Program-made: the position numbers and the translations under genes
Origin: Microbacterium sp.
GTDB lineage: Bacteria > Actinomycetota > Actinomycetes > Actinomycetales > Microbacteriaceae
Direction: 5' to 3'
NCBI RefSeq assembly: GCF_017305435.1
Contig: NZ_JAFKIP010000006.1
Coordinates: forward strand, 186,001 to 250,000
DNA length: 64,000 nt
In this document: one piece after another, positions 56,661 through 64,000 of the stretch
How positions within the stretch are numbered: position 1 is the stretch's first letter
Layout of the letters: each line of letters starts with the position of its first letter
Notes under the pieces: model-generated
What the model was told of the DNA's origin: nothing
What the model saw: only the letters and a program-made list of their open reading frames with translations
Database searches by the model: none

Positions 56661-59528
56661 GTGTCCACACTCCTGTCCTCCCTCGGTCGCTGGTCGTACC
56701 GTCACCCGTGGCGCGTCCTCGTCGCGTGGCTGCTGCTGCTCGGCATCGTCGGCGGATCGGTCGGCCTCGGCATGGCCACCGGCGCGATCAAAGGCTTCGA
56801 CAACTCCTTCTCGATCCCCGGCACGGAAGGCCAGGAGGGCATCGAGCTGCTGAACCGCACGTTCCCGCAGGCGAGCGGTACGAGCGCGCAGTTCATCGTG
56901 GTCGCCGCTCCCGGCGACCACGTCGAGGACTCCCCCTACCGCGACGAGATCGCGGCGACCGTGAAGGACCTCGGCACGCTCGACGGCGTCCTCGCCGTGA
57001 CCGATCCGTTCGGGGACATGGTCTCGGGCACGGTGTCGGACGACGGCGAGGCGGCGCTCATCCGTCTGCAGTTCGAAGGCACCGTGACGGATGTGCCGGC
57101 TGCCACGAAGACCGCGCTCGAGGATGCCTCGGCATCCCTCGGCGCGGCGCTGCCGGCCGGGTCGCAGGTCGTCGTCGGCGGGGACCTCTTCTCGACGTCC
57201 CTTCCGGCGCTCTCCCTCGTGGAGATCGTCGGCGTGCTCGTGGCCCTGTTCGTCCTGATCGTGACGTTCCGCTCGCTCGCCGTCGCGTGGTTCCCGCTCG
57301 TGAGCGCGCTGATCGGCGTGGCGCTGGCGATCGCGCTGATCTTCGCGTCCACCGCCTTCGCGACGGTGTCCTCGACGACGCCGATGCTCGCGATCATGCT
57401 CGGCCTCGCGGTCGGCATCGACTACGCCCTCTTCATCGTCGCGCGACATCAGGACCAGGTGCGCGCGGGCGTTCCCCCCGAGGAATCCGCCTCGCGCGCG
57501 ACCGGCACGGCCGGGTCGGCCGTCGTGTTCGCGGGTGTGACGGTGCTCATCGCGCTCATCGGGCTCGGCTTCGCCGGCATCCCGTTCCTCACGACGATGG
57601 GCATCGCCGCGGCCGGCGCCGTCGCGGTGGCCGTGCTCGTGGCGGTGACGCTGACGCCGGCGCTCCTCGGCTTCGCGAAGGGCCGCGTCGCGGGCTGGCC
57701 CCGCAGGCGCGCCGCGTCGACGTCGACGTCGACGGCGGCGTCCGAGCCCGCGCCGACTGCGCCGCCGAAACAGCCCAAGAAGGTCACGCAGCCCAAGAAG
57801 GTCAACCGGTGGGTCATGCTCGTCACGCGGCATCCGATCGTCACGACGATCGCCGTCGTCGTGACCCTCGGCGTCGTCGCGATCCCCGCGGCGAGCCTGC
57901 AGCTGGCCCTCCCCAACGCCGGCATGCAGCCGAGCTCGAGCGAGGCGCGGCAGACCTACGACCTCACCGCCGAGCACTTCGGCCCGGGCGCGAACGGCCC
58001 GCTCATCCTCACCGGGACGATCGTCACCTCGACCGACCCGCTCGGGCTCATGGCCGACCTCAAGACCGCAGTGGAGAAGATCGCCGGTGTCAAGGAGGTC
58101 GCCCTCGCGACGCCGAACGAGACCGCCGACACGGGCCTCATCCAGGTCGTGCCCACGACCGCACCCGACGACCCGGCGACGGCCGACCTCGTCCGCGAGC
58201 TCCGCGCCCACCACGACGAATGGCTCGAGACCTACGGCGTCGACCTCAAGGTGACCGGCTTCACGGCGATCGCGATCGACATCTCCGACCGCCTCGGCGC
58301 GGCTCTGCTCCCCTTCGGCCTGTTCGTCGTCGGACTGTCGTTCATCCTGCTGATGATCGTGTTCCGCTCGATCTGGGTGCCGCTCAAGGCGACCGTGGGC
58401 TACCTGCTGTCGATCCTCGCGTCCTTCGGCGTCGTCGCGGCCGTCTTCGAATGGGGATGGCTCGCCGATGCGCTGCACGTCACCCGGACGGGGCCGGTCA
58501 TCTCGTTCATGCCGATCATCCTCATGGGCGTCCTCTTCGGGCTCGCGATGGACTACGAGGTCTTCCTCGTCTCGCGTATGCGCGAGGACTACGTGCACAC
58601 CCGCCGAGCGCGGTCCGGCCGCGCCGACCGCCACACCGCGGTCGGGGCCGTACGCAGCGGGTTCACCGCCTCCGCGCGGGTGGTGAGTGCGGCCGCCGTG
58701 ATCATGTTCGCCGTCTTCGCCGCGTTCGTGCCCGAGGGCGACACCTCGATCAAACCGATCGCCCTCGGGCTCGCCGTCGGCATCGCCGTGGACGCGTTCC
58801 TCGTGCGCATGACGCTCGGCCCCGCGATCATGGCGCTCCTCGGCGAGAAGGCGTGGTGGATGCCGCGCTGGCTCGACCGCGCGCTGCCACACTTCGACAT
58901 CGAGGGTGAGGCCGTCGAGCGCGAGCTCGCCCTCGCCGACTGGCCCGAGCCCGGCTCGCGCGCTCCGCTCGCGGGCGAGGACGTCGCGGTGCGCGTCGAG
59001 GGCGGCCGTGGCGTGGGAGAGGTCGAGCTCTTCTCCGGAGCCACCTTCCGCCTGAACCACGGCGGCACGCTGCTCGTCACCGCCCCCGATCCCCGCGCCG
59101 CCCGCGCGTTCGTCCTCATGACGGCGGGGCGGATCGATCCGAGCGAAGGTCGCCTGCGCGTTGCGGGGCACCTGCTCCCCGGCCGCGGGGCCTGGGTGCG
59201 CGCGCACGTCGGCGTGGCTCTCCTCGCCGGCGCCGCCGATCCGCTGCGAGAGCTCCGCCGCGCCCTGCGCGGCGGCACCACGCTCGTCGCGATCGACGGG
59301 CTCGACACCCTCGCGGGCGCCGAACGCGATCAGGCGGCGGCGCTGCTGCGCGACGCCGCGACCGCCGTGAAGGAGCGGCGCGGCGATGCCGGATCGCCCC
59401 TCACGATCGTCGCCTCGGCCCGCCACGACGGGCCTGCGCTCGGACTCCTCGCCGACGCACACCGCCCGAGCGTGACCTCCCTCGACCTCGCTTCCCTGAC
59501 TCCTTCGACCCAGGTGATCTCCTCATGA
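56661..59528 (+). CDS. MMPL-family transporter with degenerate ABC-ATPase-like tail
   Basis: 955 residues from the GTG at 56661 (GGAG upstream). RND/MMPL architecture with two repeats of membrane bundle; the family's Asp motifs are LGLAVGIDYALFIVARHQ and LFGLAMDYEVFLVSRMR. A Lys/Ala/Pro linker separates the halves. After the last helix, residues about 760-955 look like an ABC ATPase: TFRLNHGGTLLVTAPDP in place of a P-loop, MTAGRIDPSEGRLRVAGHLL, and LVAIDGLDTLAGAERDQAA for Walker B, without a functional GxxGxGKS. The tail probably lost ATPase function and now binds a partner. Overlaps the YhgE/Pip gene by four bases. Confidence 0.88.
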   Translation: MSTLLSSLGRWSYRHPWRVLVAWLLLLGIVGGSVGLGMATGAIKGFDNSFSIPGTEGQEGIELLNRTFPQASGTSAQFIVVAAPGDHVEDSPYRDEIAATVKDLGTLDGVLAVTDPFGDMVSGTVSDDGEAALIRLQFEGTVTDVPAATKTALEDASASLGAALPAGSQVVVGGDLFSTSLPALSLVEIVGVLVALFVLIVTFRSLAVAWFPLVSALIGVALAIALIFASTAFATVSSTTPMLAIMLGLAVGIDYALFIVARHQDQVRAGVPPEESASRATGTAGSAVVFAGVTVLIALIGLGFAGIPFLTTMGIAAAGAVAVAVLVAVTLTPALLGFAKGRVAGWPRRRAASTSTSTAASEPAPTAPPKQPKKVTQPKKVNRWVMLVTRHPIVTTIAVVVTLGVVAIPAASLQLALPNAGMQPSSSEARQTYDLTAEHFGPGANGPLILTGTIVTSTDPLGLMADLKTAVEKIAGVKEVALATPNETADTGLIQVVPTTAPDDPATADLVRELRAHHDEWLETYGVDLKVTGFTAIAIDISDRLGAALLPFGLFVVGLSFILLMIVFRSIWVPLKATVGYLLSILASFGVVAAVFEWGWLADALHVTRTGPVISFMPIILMGVLFGLAMDYEVFLVSRMREDYVHTRRARSGRADRHTAVGAVRSGFTASARVVSAAAVIMFAVFAAFVPEGDTSIKPIALGLAVGIAVDAFLVRMTLGPAIMALLGEKAWWMPRWLDRALPHFDIEGEAVERELALADWPEPGSRAPLAGEDVAVRVEGGRGVGEVELFSGATFRLNHGGTLLVTAPDPRAARAFVLMTAGRIDPSEGRLRVAGHLLPGRGAWVRAHVGVALLAGAADPLRELRRALRGGTTLVAIDGLDTLAGAERDQAAALLRDAATAVKERRGDAGSPLTIVASARHDGPALGLLADAHRPSVTSLDLASLTPSTQVISS

Positions 59529-61612
59529 CTCTCCCCCTCGAGCGCGCACGCTCGCGCCGCCCCGTGACCTGGCTGACCCTGATCGGCGTCCTCCTCCTGC
59601 CCGTCGTCATCGGCGGCATCCTCGTCGCCGCGCTCTACAACCCCGTCGAGCGCCTCGACGGCATGCGCGCCGCGATCGTGAACGACGACGAGCCCGTCAC
59701 CGTCAACGGGCAGTACGTGCCCCTCGGGCGTCAGCTGACGGCGGGGCTCGTGAAGGGGTCGGACGACCTGCCGTCGAACCTCGACTGGACGATCTCCAAC
59801 ACCGAGGATGCCGCGACGGGCCTCGCCGACGGGACGTACGACGCGGTCATCACGATCCCGGCGAACTTCTCCGCCGCGGCGACCTCGACGGCGCCCGGCG
59901 GAACGCCGGAGAAGGCGACGATCACGGCGCAGACCTCGCCCGACGGCCGCATCGTCGACGAGGCGATCACGACGCAGGTGGCCCAGGCCGCGGCATCCGT
60001 CCTCGGCCAGCAGCTGTCGACCGTGTACCTCGAGAACGTATTCCTCGGGTTCACGACGCTCGGCGATCAGCTCGGCACCGCCGCCGACGGCGCGCACCAG
60101 CTCGCCGACGGCGCAGCACAGTCGCAGGCGGGCGCGGTCTCGCTCGCCGACGGCGTCCGCCAGCTGGCATCCGGGACGGGCACGCTCGCGAGCGGGCTCG
60201 GCCAGCTCTCCTCGGGCGCGACGCAGTACGCGACGGGCGTGCAGGCCTATGCCGCCGGTGCGCACCGCTCGGCGAACGGGCTGGCGCAGCTCTCCGGCGG
60301 CCTCGACCAGCTCGTGCAGCCGAGCGCCGACGTCGCAGCGGGCATGCAGCAGCTCGCTGCTCAGGCGCAGGGCATCAGTGTGCCGCAGCAGGTGATCGAC
60401 GCCGCGCAGGGCGTCGCCGACAACAGCGCCGCCGTGCAGGAGAGCGCCGCCGCGACGGTCGCGCAGCTGCAGCAGCTCGCCGCCGACTGCACGACGAACG
60501 GCTACCCGGCCGACTTCTGCGCGGGGCTGACGCAGGCCGCGCAGCAGGCCGAGGCGAGCCTGCCGACGGTGAACGACCTGATCGGGAACGCGCAGCAGAT
60601 CGCCGACGGCCTCGGCCAGATCAACCAGCTGCCCGCCGCGACCGCACAGCTCGCCGCCGGGACGGCCGGGATCTCGCAGGGCATCGCCGGGCTCGCGGGG
60701 GGCCTCTCCCAGGCCGCCGCGGGCGCCGGCGACCTCGCGACCGGCGCCGACGGTCTCGCCACCGGGGCGCAGACCATCGCGTCGGGCGTCGGGCAGTCCG
60801 CCTCCGGCGCCACTCAGCTCGCGACCGGCGCGACCACGGCGGCCGACGGCGGCGACGCACTCGCCGCAGGACTCGGGAAGCTGTCGACCGGGACAGGCTC
60901 GCTCGCGGACGGGCTCAGCACCGCGGCATCCAGCCTGCCGTCGTACACCGACCAGCAGGCGACCGACCTCGCGTCGGTCGTGACCGAACCGGTCACGGCG
61001 CAGGGCACCTCGACGACGCTGTTCGGCGCGTCGGCGATCCCGCTCCTCGCGATGCTCGCGCTCTGGTTCGGCGGGCTCGCGTCGTTCATCGCCCTCCAGG
61101 CCGTGCCGCGCCACGCGCTGAGCTCGCGCCGCCCGTCGGTGCTGCTGGCCCTCCGCAGCCTCGCACCGGCCGCCGCGATCGGGGCCGGTCAGGGCCTGCT
61201 CGTCGCCGCGATCGTGCAGCTCGCCGCCGGGTACGACGCCGGCACGTGGTGGACCTTCGCGGGGCTCGCGGTCGTCGCGGGCGTCGCCTTCGCGGCCGTC
61301 AACCAGGCGCTCGTCGCGGTGTTCGGCGGCGCCGGCCGCTGGATCGCGGCGCTCGTGGGGGTGCTCGCCGTGGCGACCGGGATCGTCTCGACGGTTCCCG
61401 GCATCCTGACGCAGATCGCGGCCCTCATGCCGACGACCCCCGCCTATGGCGCGTTCCTCGCGGCGCTCACCTCGGCTGGCGGGCTCGGCGCCGGTCTCGT
61501 CGGGATGATCATCTGGGCCGCGCTCGCGTTCGTCGTGACGATCATCGCCGTCGCTCGGCGCCGCACCGCGAAGGCGTCGGCGCTGCTGGAGCCCGCGCCC
61601 GCCCTCGCGTAG
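59525..61612 (+). CDS. YhgE/Pip-type membrane protein
   Basis: 695 residues from the ATG at 59525. N-terminal membrane helix (TWLTLIGVLLLPVVIGGILV), an extracellular domain of about 450 residues, and five or six C-terminal helices as in YhgE/Pip family and ABC-2 permeases. The outside part has many five-residue repeats of the form L-A-x-G (QLASGTGTLASGLGQLSSGA) that form long helices. In Gram-positive bacteria YhgE/Pip serves as phage receptor and in type VII-like systems. Translated with the MMPL gene and under the divergent TetR regulator. Confidence 0.92.
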   Translation: MTLPLERARSRRPVTWLTLIGVLLLPVVIGGILVAALYNPVERLDGMRAAIVNDDEPVTVNGQYVPLGRQLTAGLVKGSDDLPSNLDWTISNTEDAATGLADGTYDAVITIPANFSAAATSTAPGGTPEKATITAQTSPDGRIVDEAITTQVAQAAASVLGQQLSTVYLENVFLGFTTLGDQLGTAADGAHQLADGAAQSQAGAVSLADGVRQLASGTGTLASGLGQLSSGATQYATGVQAYAAGAHRSANGLAQLSGGLDQLVQPSADVAAGMQQLAAQAQGISVPQQVIDAAQGVADNSAAVQESAAATVAQLQQLAADCTTNGYPADFCAGLTQAAQQAEASLPTVNDLIGNAQQIADGLGQINQLPAATAQLAAGTAGISQGIAGLAGGLSQAAAGAGDLATGADGLATGAQTIASGVGQSASGATQLATGATTAADGGDALAAGLGKLSTGTGSLADGLSTAASSLPSYTDQQATDLASVVTEPVTAQGTSTTLFGASAIPLLAMLALWFGGLASFIALQAVPRHALSSRRPSVLLALRSLAPAAAIGAGQGLLVAAIVQLAAGYDAGTWWTFAGLAVVAGVAFAAVNQALVAVFGGAGRWIAALVGVLAVATGIVSTVPGILTQIAALMPTTPAYGAFLAALTSAGGLGAGLVGMIIWAALAFVVTIIAVARRRTAKASALLEPAPALA

Positions 61613-61645
61613 GCCCGCGCGGCGCGCCCGCCGCGCCCGGCCTTT

Positions 61646-61709
61646 CGCCGAGTGTCCAAAGCACGCGGACATGCCCCGCGCATCCTCCGCGTGTCTTGGA
61701 CACTCGGCG
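61646..61709. repeat. 64-bp palindromic repeat, copy 1
   Basis: Arms of about 23 bp (CGCCGAGTGTCCAA... and ...TTGGACACTCGGCG) around a variable centre. Identical-length relatives lie at 62744-62807 and 62840-62903. It lies between the YhgE/Pip gene and the DUF559-like gene. Confidence 0.9.
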
Positions 61710-61841
61710 CCGGGTGCGCAAGGGGCAGAGACATCGTTCGGCGGGCGGCGGGATTTCTCCACAGGCGGCGAATCGGCGGATCCATCCACAGATCGGGTCC
61801 TGACGGCGCCGGCGGGATGCCGAGCGGGGTCGAATGGCTGC

Positions 61842-62735
61842 GTGTACCGCATCCCGCTCCCCGAGGAGTTCGCCGCGACGGCGTTCGCGGTGTCCGAGGC
61901 ACGCGCTGACGGCATCCCGGCCAATCGGCTCCGATCGCGACGGCTCGCTCGACCGTTTCACGGCATCCGCTCACCGAACCCGCCGGAGGAGGGCGTCCTC
62001 GCGCGGTGCGCCCAGCTCGCTCCGCGCCTCCGCGGCCACCAGATCTTCAGTCACCTCTCCGCCGCGGCGATCTGGGAGCTCCCCCTCCCGGCGTGGTGCG
62101 CGTACCGCCCGCTCGAGGTCTGCGCTCTCTGGGGCGCTCGCGAGCCGCGCACCGAGGGAGTGATCGGTCATCGCCATACGTTCGATGCGACCGAGGTCAC
62201 GCTGGTTCACGGGATGCCGGTGCCTCCACCCGCTCTCGTCTGGGCGCAATGCGCGGAGCACCTCGCCCTCGAGGACCTCATCGCCATGGCAGATGCCATC
62301 CTCAGCCGGGGAATGGCCGCGCCGGATGAACTCGCGGCATCCATCCGCCGCGGCCACCGCGGTGCCGTGACGGCACGGGCAGCGCTGGCGGAGGCCCGCG
62401 CCGGCTCCGAATCGCCGCGCGAAACCTTCACGCGGCTTGCGCTCGTTCGTGCGGGGCTTCCCGAGCCGGAGCTCAACATCGACCTCCGCCGCTCCGACGG
62501 CCGGTTCGTCGCACGTCTCGATCTCGCCTACCGACGGTGGAAGGTGTGCGTCGAGTACGACGGACGCCAGCACAGCACGGGCCTGCAGTTCGCGCGCGAC
62601 GCCGACCGCTGGTCGGATATCGCCGCCGAGGGCTGGCTCATCGTGCGCGTCCTCGCGCACCACTTCGACGATCCCAATCACGGAATCGTCGCGCGCACCC
62701 GCGCGGCACTCGCCTCTCGCGGCTACCCCGATTGA
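61842..62735 (+). CDS. DUF559-like (VSR/PD-(D/E)XK-type) protein
   Basis: About 297 residues from a GTG at 61842; the frame is open upstream to 61671 inside a repeat and the start is uncertain. The last 100 residues are a very-short-patch-repair/DUF559-type nuclease fold: VARLDLAYRRWKVCVEYDGR, then HSTGLQFARDADRWSDIAAE and GWLIVRVLAHH, with Asp and Glu in the expected places. The N-terminal 190 residues resemble the HTH-plus-linker part of AbiEi-type proteins. Function unknown. Flanked by copies of the 64-bp repeat on both sides. Confidence 0.75.
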   Translation: MYRIPLPEEFAATAFAVSEARADGIPANRLRSRRLARPFHGIRSPNPPEEGVLARCAQLAPRLRGHQIFSHLSAAAIWELPLPAWCAYRPLEVCALWGAREPRTEGVIGHRHTFDATEVTLVHGMPVPPPALVWAQCAEHLALEDLIAMADAILSRGMAAPDELAASIRRGHRGAVTARAALAEARAGSESPRETFTRLALVRAGLPEPELNIDLRRSDGRFVARLDLAYRRWKVCVEYDGRQHSTGLQFARDADRWSDIAAEGWLIVRVLAHHFDDPNHGIVARTRAALASRGYPD

Positions 62736-62743
62736 CCCCGGGA

Positions 62744-62807
62744 CGCCGAGTGTCCAAGAAACGCGGTACCGCCCCCGTCGGCATCCGCGTGTTGTGGACA
62801 CTCAGCG
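62744..62807. repeat. 64-bp palindromic repeat, copy 2
   Basis: Same element as copies at 61646-61709 and 62840-62903, the most diverged of the three. It begins right after the stop of the DUF559-like gene. Confidence 0.85.
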
Positions 62808-62839
62808 GGGAGGCGGGGGGCGCCGCGCGCCGACCGGGG

Positions 62840-62903
62840 TGCCGAGTGTCCAAGACACGCGGAGGGCGCGCGGGGCATGTCCGCGTGTCTTGGACACTCG
62901 ACG
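62840..62903. repeat. 64-bp palindromic repeat, copy 3
   Basis: Nearly perfect hairpin, 32 bp after copy 2, in the gap before the ccsB 3' end; it may also terminate ccsB transcription. Confidence 0.9.
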
Positions 62904-62935
62904 GAGGGGTGGAGGCGGGGGCGGGGCCGTGCGCC

Positions 62936-64000
62936 TCAGCTCAGGCCGCTGTAGACGTGCAGGCCCTTGAAGAACATGTTCACGATCGTGAAGTTGAACA
63001 TGACGGCCGAGAAGCCCACGATCGACAGCCACGCCGACCGTGTGCCGCGCCAGCCGCGCGTCGCACGCGCGTGGATGTAGCCGGCGTAGAGGACCCAGAT
63101 GACGAAGGTCCAGACTTCCTTCGTGTCGAAGCCCCAGTAGCGGCCCCACGCGTCGTTCGCCCAGATCGAGCCCGCGATGAGCGTGAACGTCCAGAAGATG
63201 AAGCCGATGATCGCGAACCGGTAGGCGAGCGACTCCAGGGCGTCCGCGGAGGGCAGCGTCCGCAGGAAGCGCGGCCCGGTCTTCGCGGGGGCCGCGGGAG
63301 CCGCGGCGGTGGATGCCTCGGCATCCGTCGCCTCCGATGAGCCCGCCTCCTCCGCGGCGACGGCGAGGCGTTCACGCCGGGCCTGCAGCAACTGCACGAC
63401 CGAGAGGGCGAAGGCCAGCGCGAACAGCGCCGTCGCGAGAGACGCGACGAACACGTGGATGACGAGCCACACGCTCTTGAGCGGATCCGACAACGGCACG
63501 ACCGTCGTGTAGAACCAGATCGCCGTGCCGCCGAGGAGCACCGTCACGAGGCCCGTGATGAAGGTTCCGAGGAACCGGAGGTCGTAGCGGAACAGCACGA
63601 GGAGATAGACCGCGACGATCAGCATCGTGCCGGTGAGGGCGAACTCATACATGTTCGACCACGGCACGCGCCCGGCGGCGATGCCGCGCGTGATGTCGGC
63701 GCCGACGTGGAAGAGGAAGCCGAGAACCGTCAGCGACGTGCCGATGCGGGCCCAGACGTAGCGCGGACGTGCCGCGGGGCGCGCCTCGACGGCCTCCAGC
63801 GCCGCGGCCTCCTCCGCCCGGAGCTGCGCGACCGACGACGGCGCGACGCCGGCGGCACCGGATGCCGAGCCGCCGGATGCCGAGGCGCCCGCGCCGACGA
63901 GGGCGCCCGCCGTCACGGCCTGAGCCCTGGCATCCTGCGTCTTCACGTCCTGGGCCTTCACGGCGAGGTCGGAGCGACGCGCGAGGTCGACCGCGTACGC
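62936..64000 (-). CDS. ccsB: cytochrome c biogenesis protein CcsB/ResC (5' end outside window)
   Basis: At least 355 residues; the start lies beyond the right edge because the frame is still open there and reads AYAVDLARRSDLA, the end of the usual first membrane helix. The downstream ATG-like positions are internal. Membrane helices and the CcsB haem-handling motif WANDAWGRYWGFDTKEVW (tryptophan-rich WGxxW..D) are present, and conserved histidines occur in GFLFHVGADITRG and LVIHVFVASLATAL. With ResB it transports and attaches haem to apocytochrome c outside the membrane (system II). Confidence 0.93.
   Translation of the reverse strand, partial: AYAVDLARRSDLAVKAQDVKTQDARAQAVTAGALVGAGASASGGSASGAAGVAPSSVAQLRAEEAAALEAVEARPAARPRYVWARIGTSLTVLGFLFHVGADITRGIAAGRVPWSNMYEFALTGTMLIVAVYLLVLFRYDLRFLGTFITGLVTVLLGGTAIWFYTTVVPLSDPLKSVWLVIHVFVASLATALFALAFALSVVQLLQARRERLAVAAEEAGSSEATDAEASTAAAPAAPAKTGPRFLRTLPSADALESLAYRFAIIGFIFWTFTLIAGSIWANDAWGRYWGFDTKEVWTFVIWVLYAGYIHARATRGWRGTRSAWLSIVGFSAVMFNFTIVNMFFKGLHVYSGLS

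Overview
The window is about 70% G+C, very gene-dense, and reads as chromosome of a Microbacteriaceae actinobacterium, most likely Microbacterium. The signs are a menaquinone (not ubiquinone) pathway, a RamB-type acetate regulator next to malate synthase, actinobacterial families (DUF4229, HadA/HadB beside MurB, CcsB, FprA, EF-G-binding FBP protein), and heavy use of the word GGATGCC/GGCATCC. The genus is inferred from composition and gene content, not from a marker gene.

Layout: 1-2.5 kb holds two exported proteins (the first runs off the left edge) behind a Fur/Zur-like box. 2.5-7.1 kb has a MerR/DUF4188 divergent pair and a RamB/AceB divergent pair. 7.1-19.7 kb is core metabolism and envelope: a Tat-exported phosphoesterase, an aminotransferase, murB with two MaoC-type dehydratases, a TauE/SafE permease, a heterodimeric ABC exporter and an MprF-like DUF2156 protein.

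About 19.8-25.9 kb is a foreign island ending beside a tRNA-Met gene. It has lower G+C, almost none of the GGATGCC word, a 38-bp perfect palindrome at its left edge, and wrecks of a recombinase-type helix-turn-helix ORF and of a tyrosine integrase. Its cargo is a divergent pair, an 801-residue protein with zinc ribbon and PD-(D/E)XK nuclease, and a KAP-family P-loop NTPase, plus a DUF3800-like protein. I see the pair as a candidate undescribed anti-phage module. The NTPase appears frameshifted near its 3' end.

26-41.7 kb has three tRNA genes (Met, Thr, Tyr), an M23 peptidase, inositol phosphatase, several regulator/target divergons with visible operators (two TetR pairs), three acetyltransferases or hydrolases bracketed by repeats, YajQ, an acyl-CoA synthetase and FprA. 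41.7-56 kb gathers nearly the whole menaquinone pathway: menF, menD, menC, menE, menB, menA, ubiE/menG and a polyprenyl diphosphate synthase. MenH and the DHNA-CoA thioesterase are not seen. 55.9-61.6 kb is a TetR-controlled MMPL + YhgE/Pip membrane operon. In it the MMPL protein carries a degenerate ABC-ATPase-like tail. The window ends in ccsB (cytochrome c maturation), cut by the right edge.

Three families of small dispersed elements of constant length (64, 66 and 75 bp) lie between genes, plus one copy of a hairpin repeat I recall from this family. No rRNA genes, CRISPR arrays or intact insertion sequences were seen.
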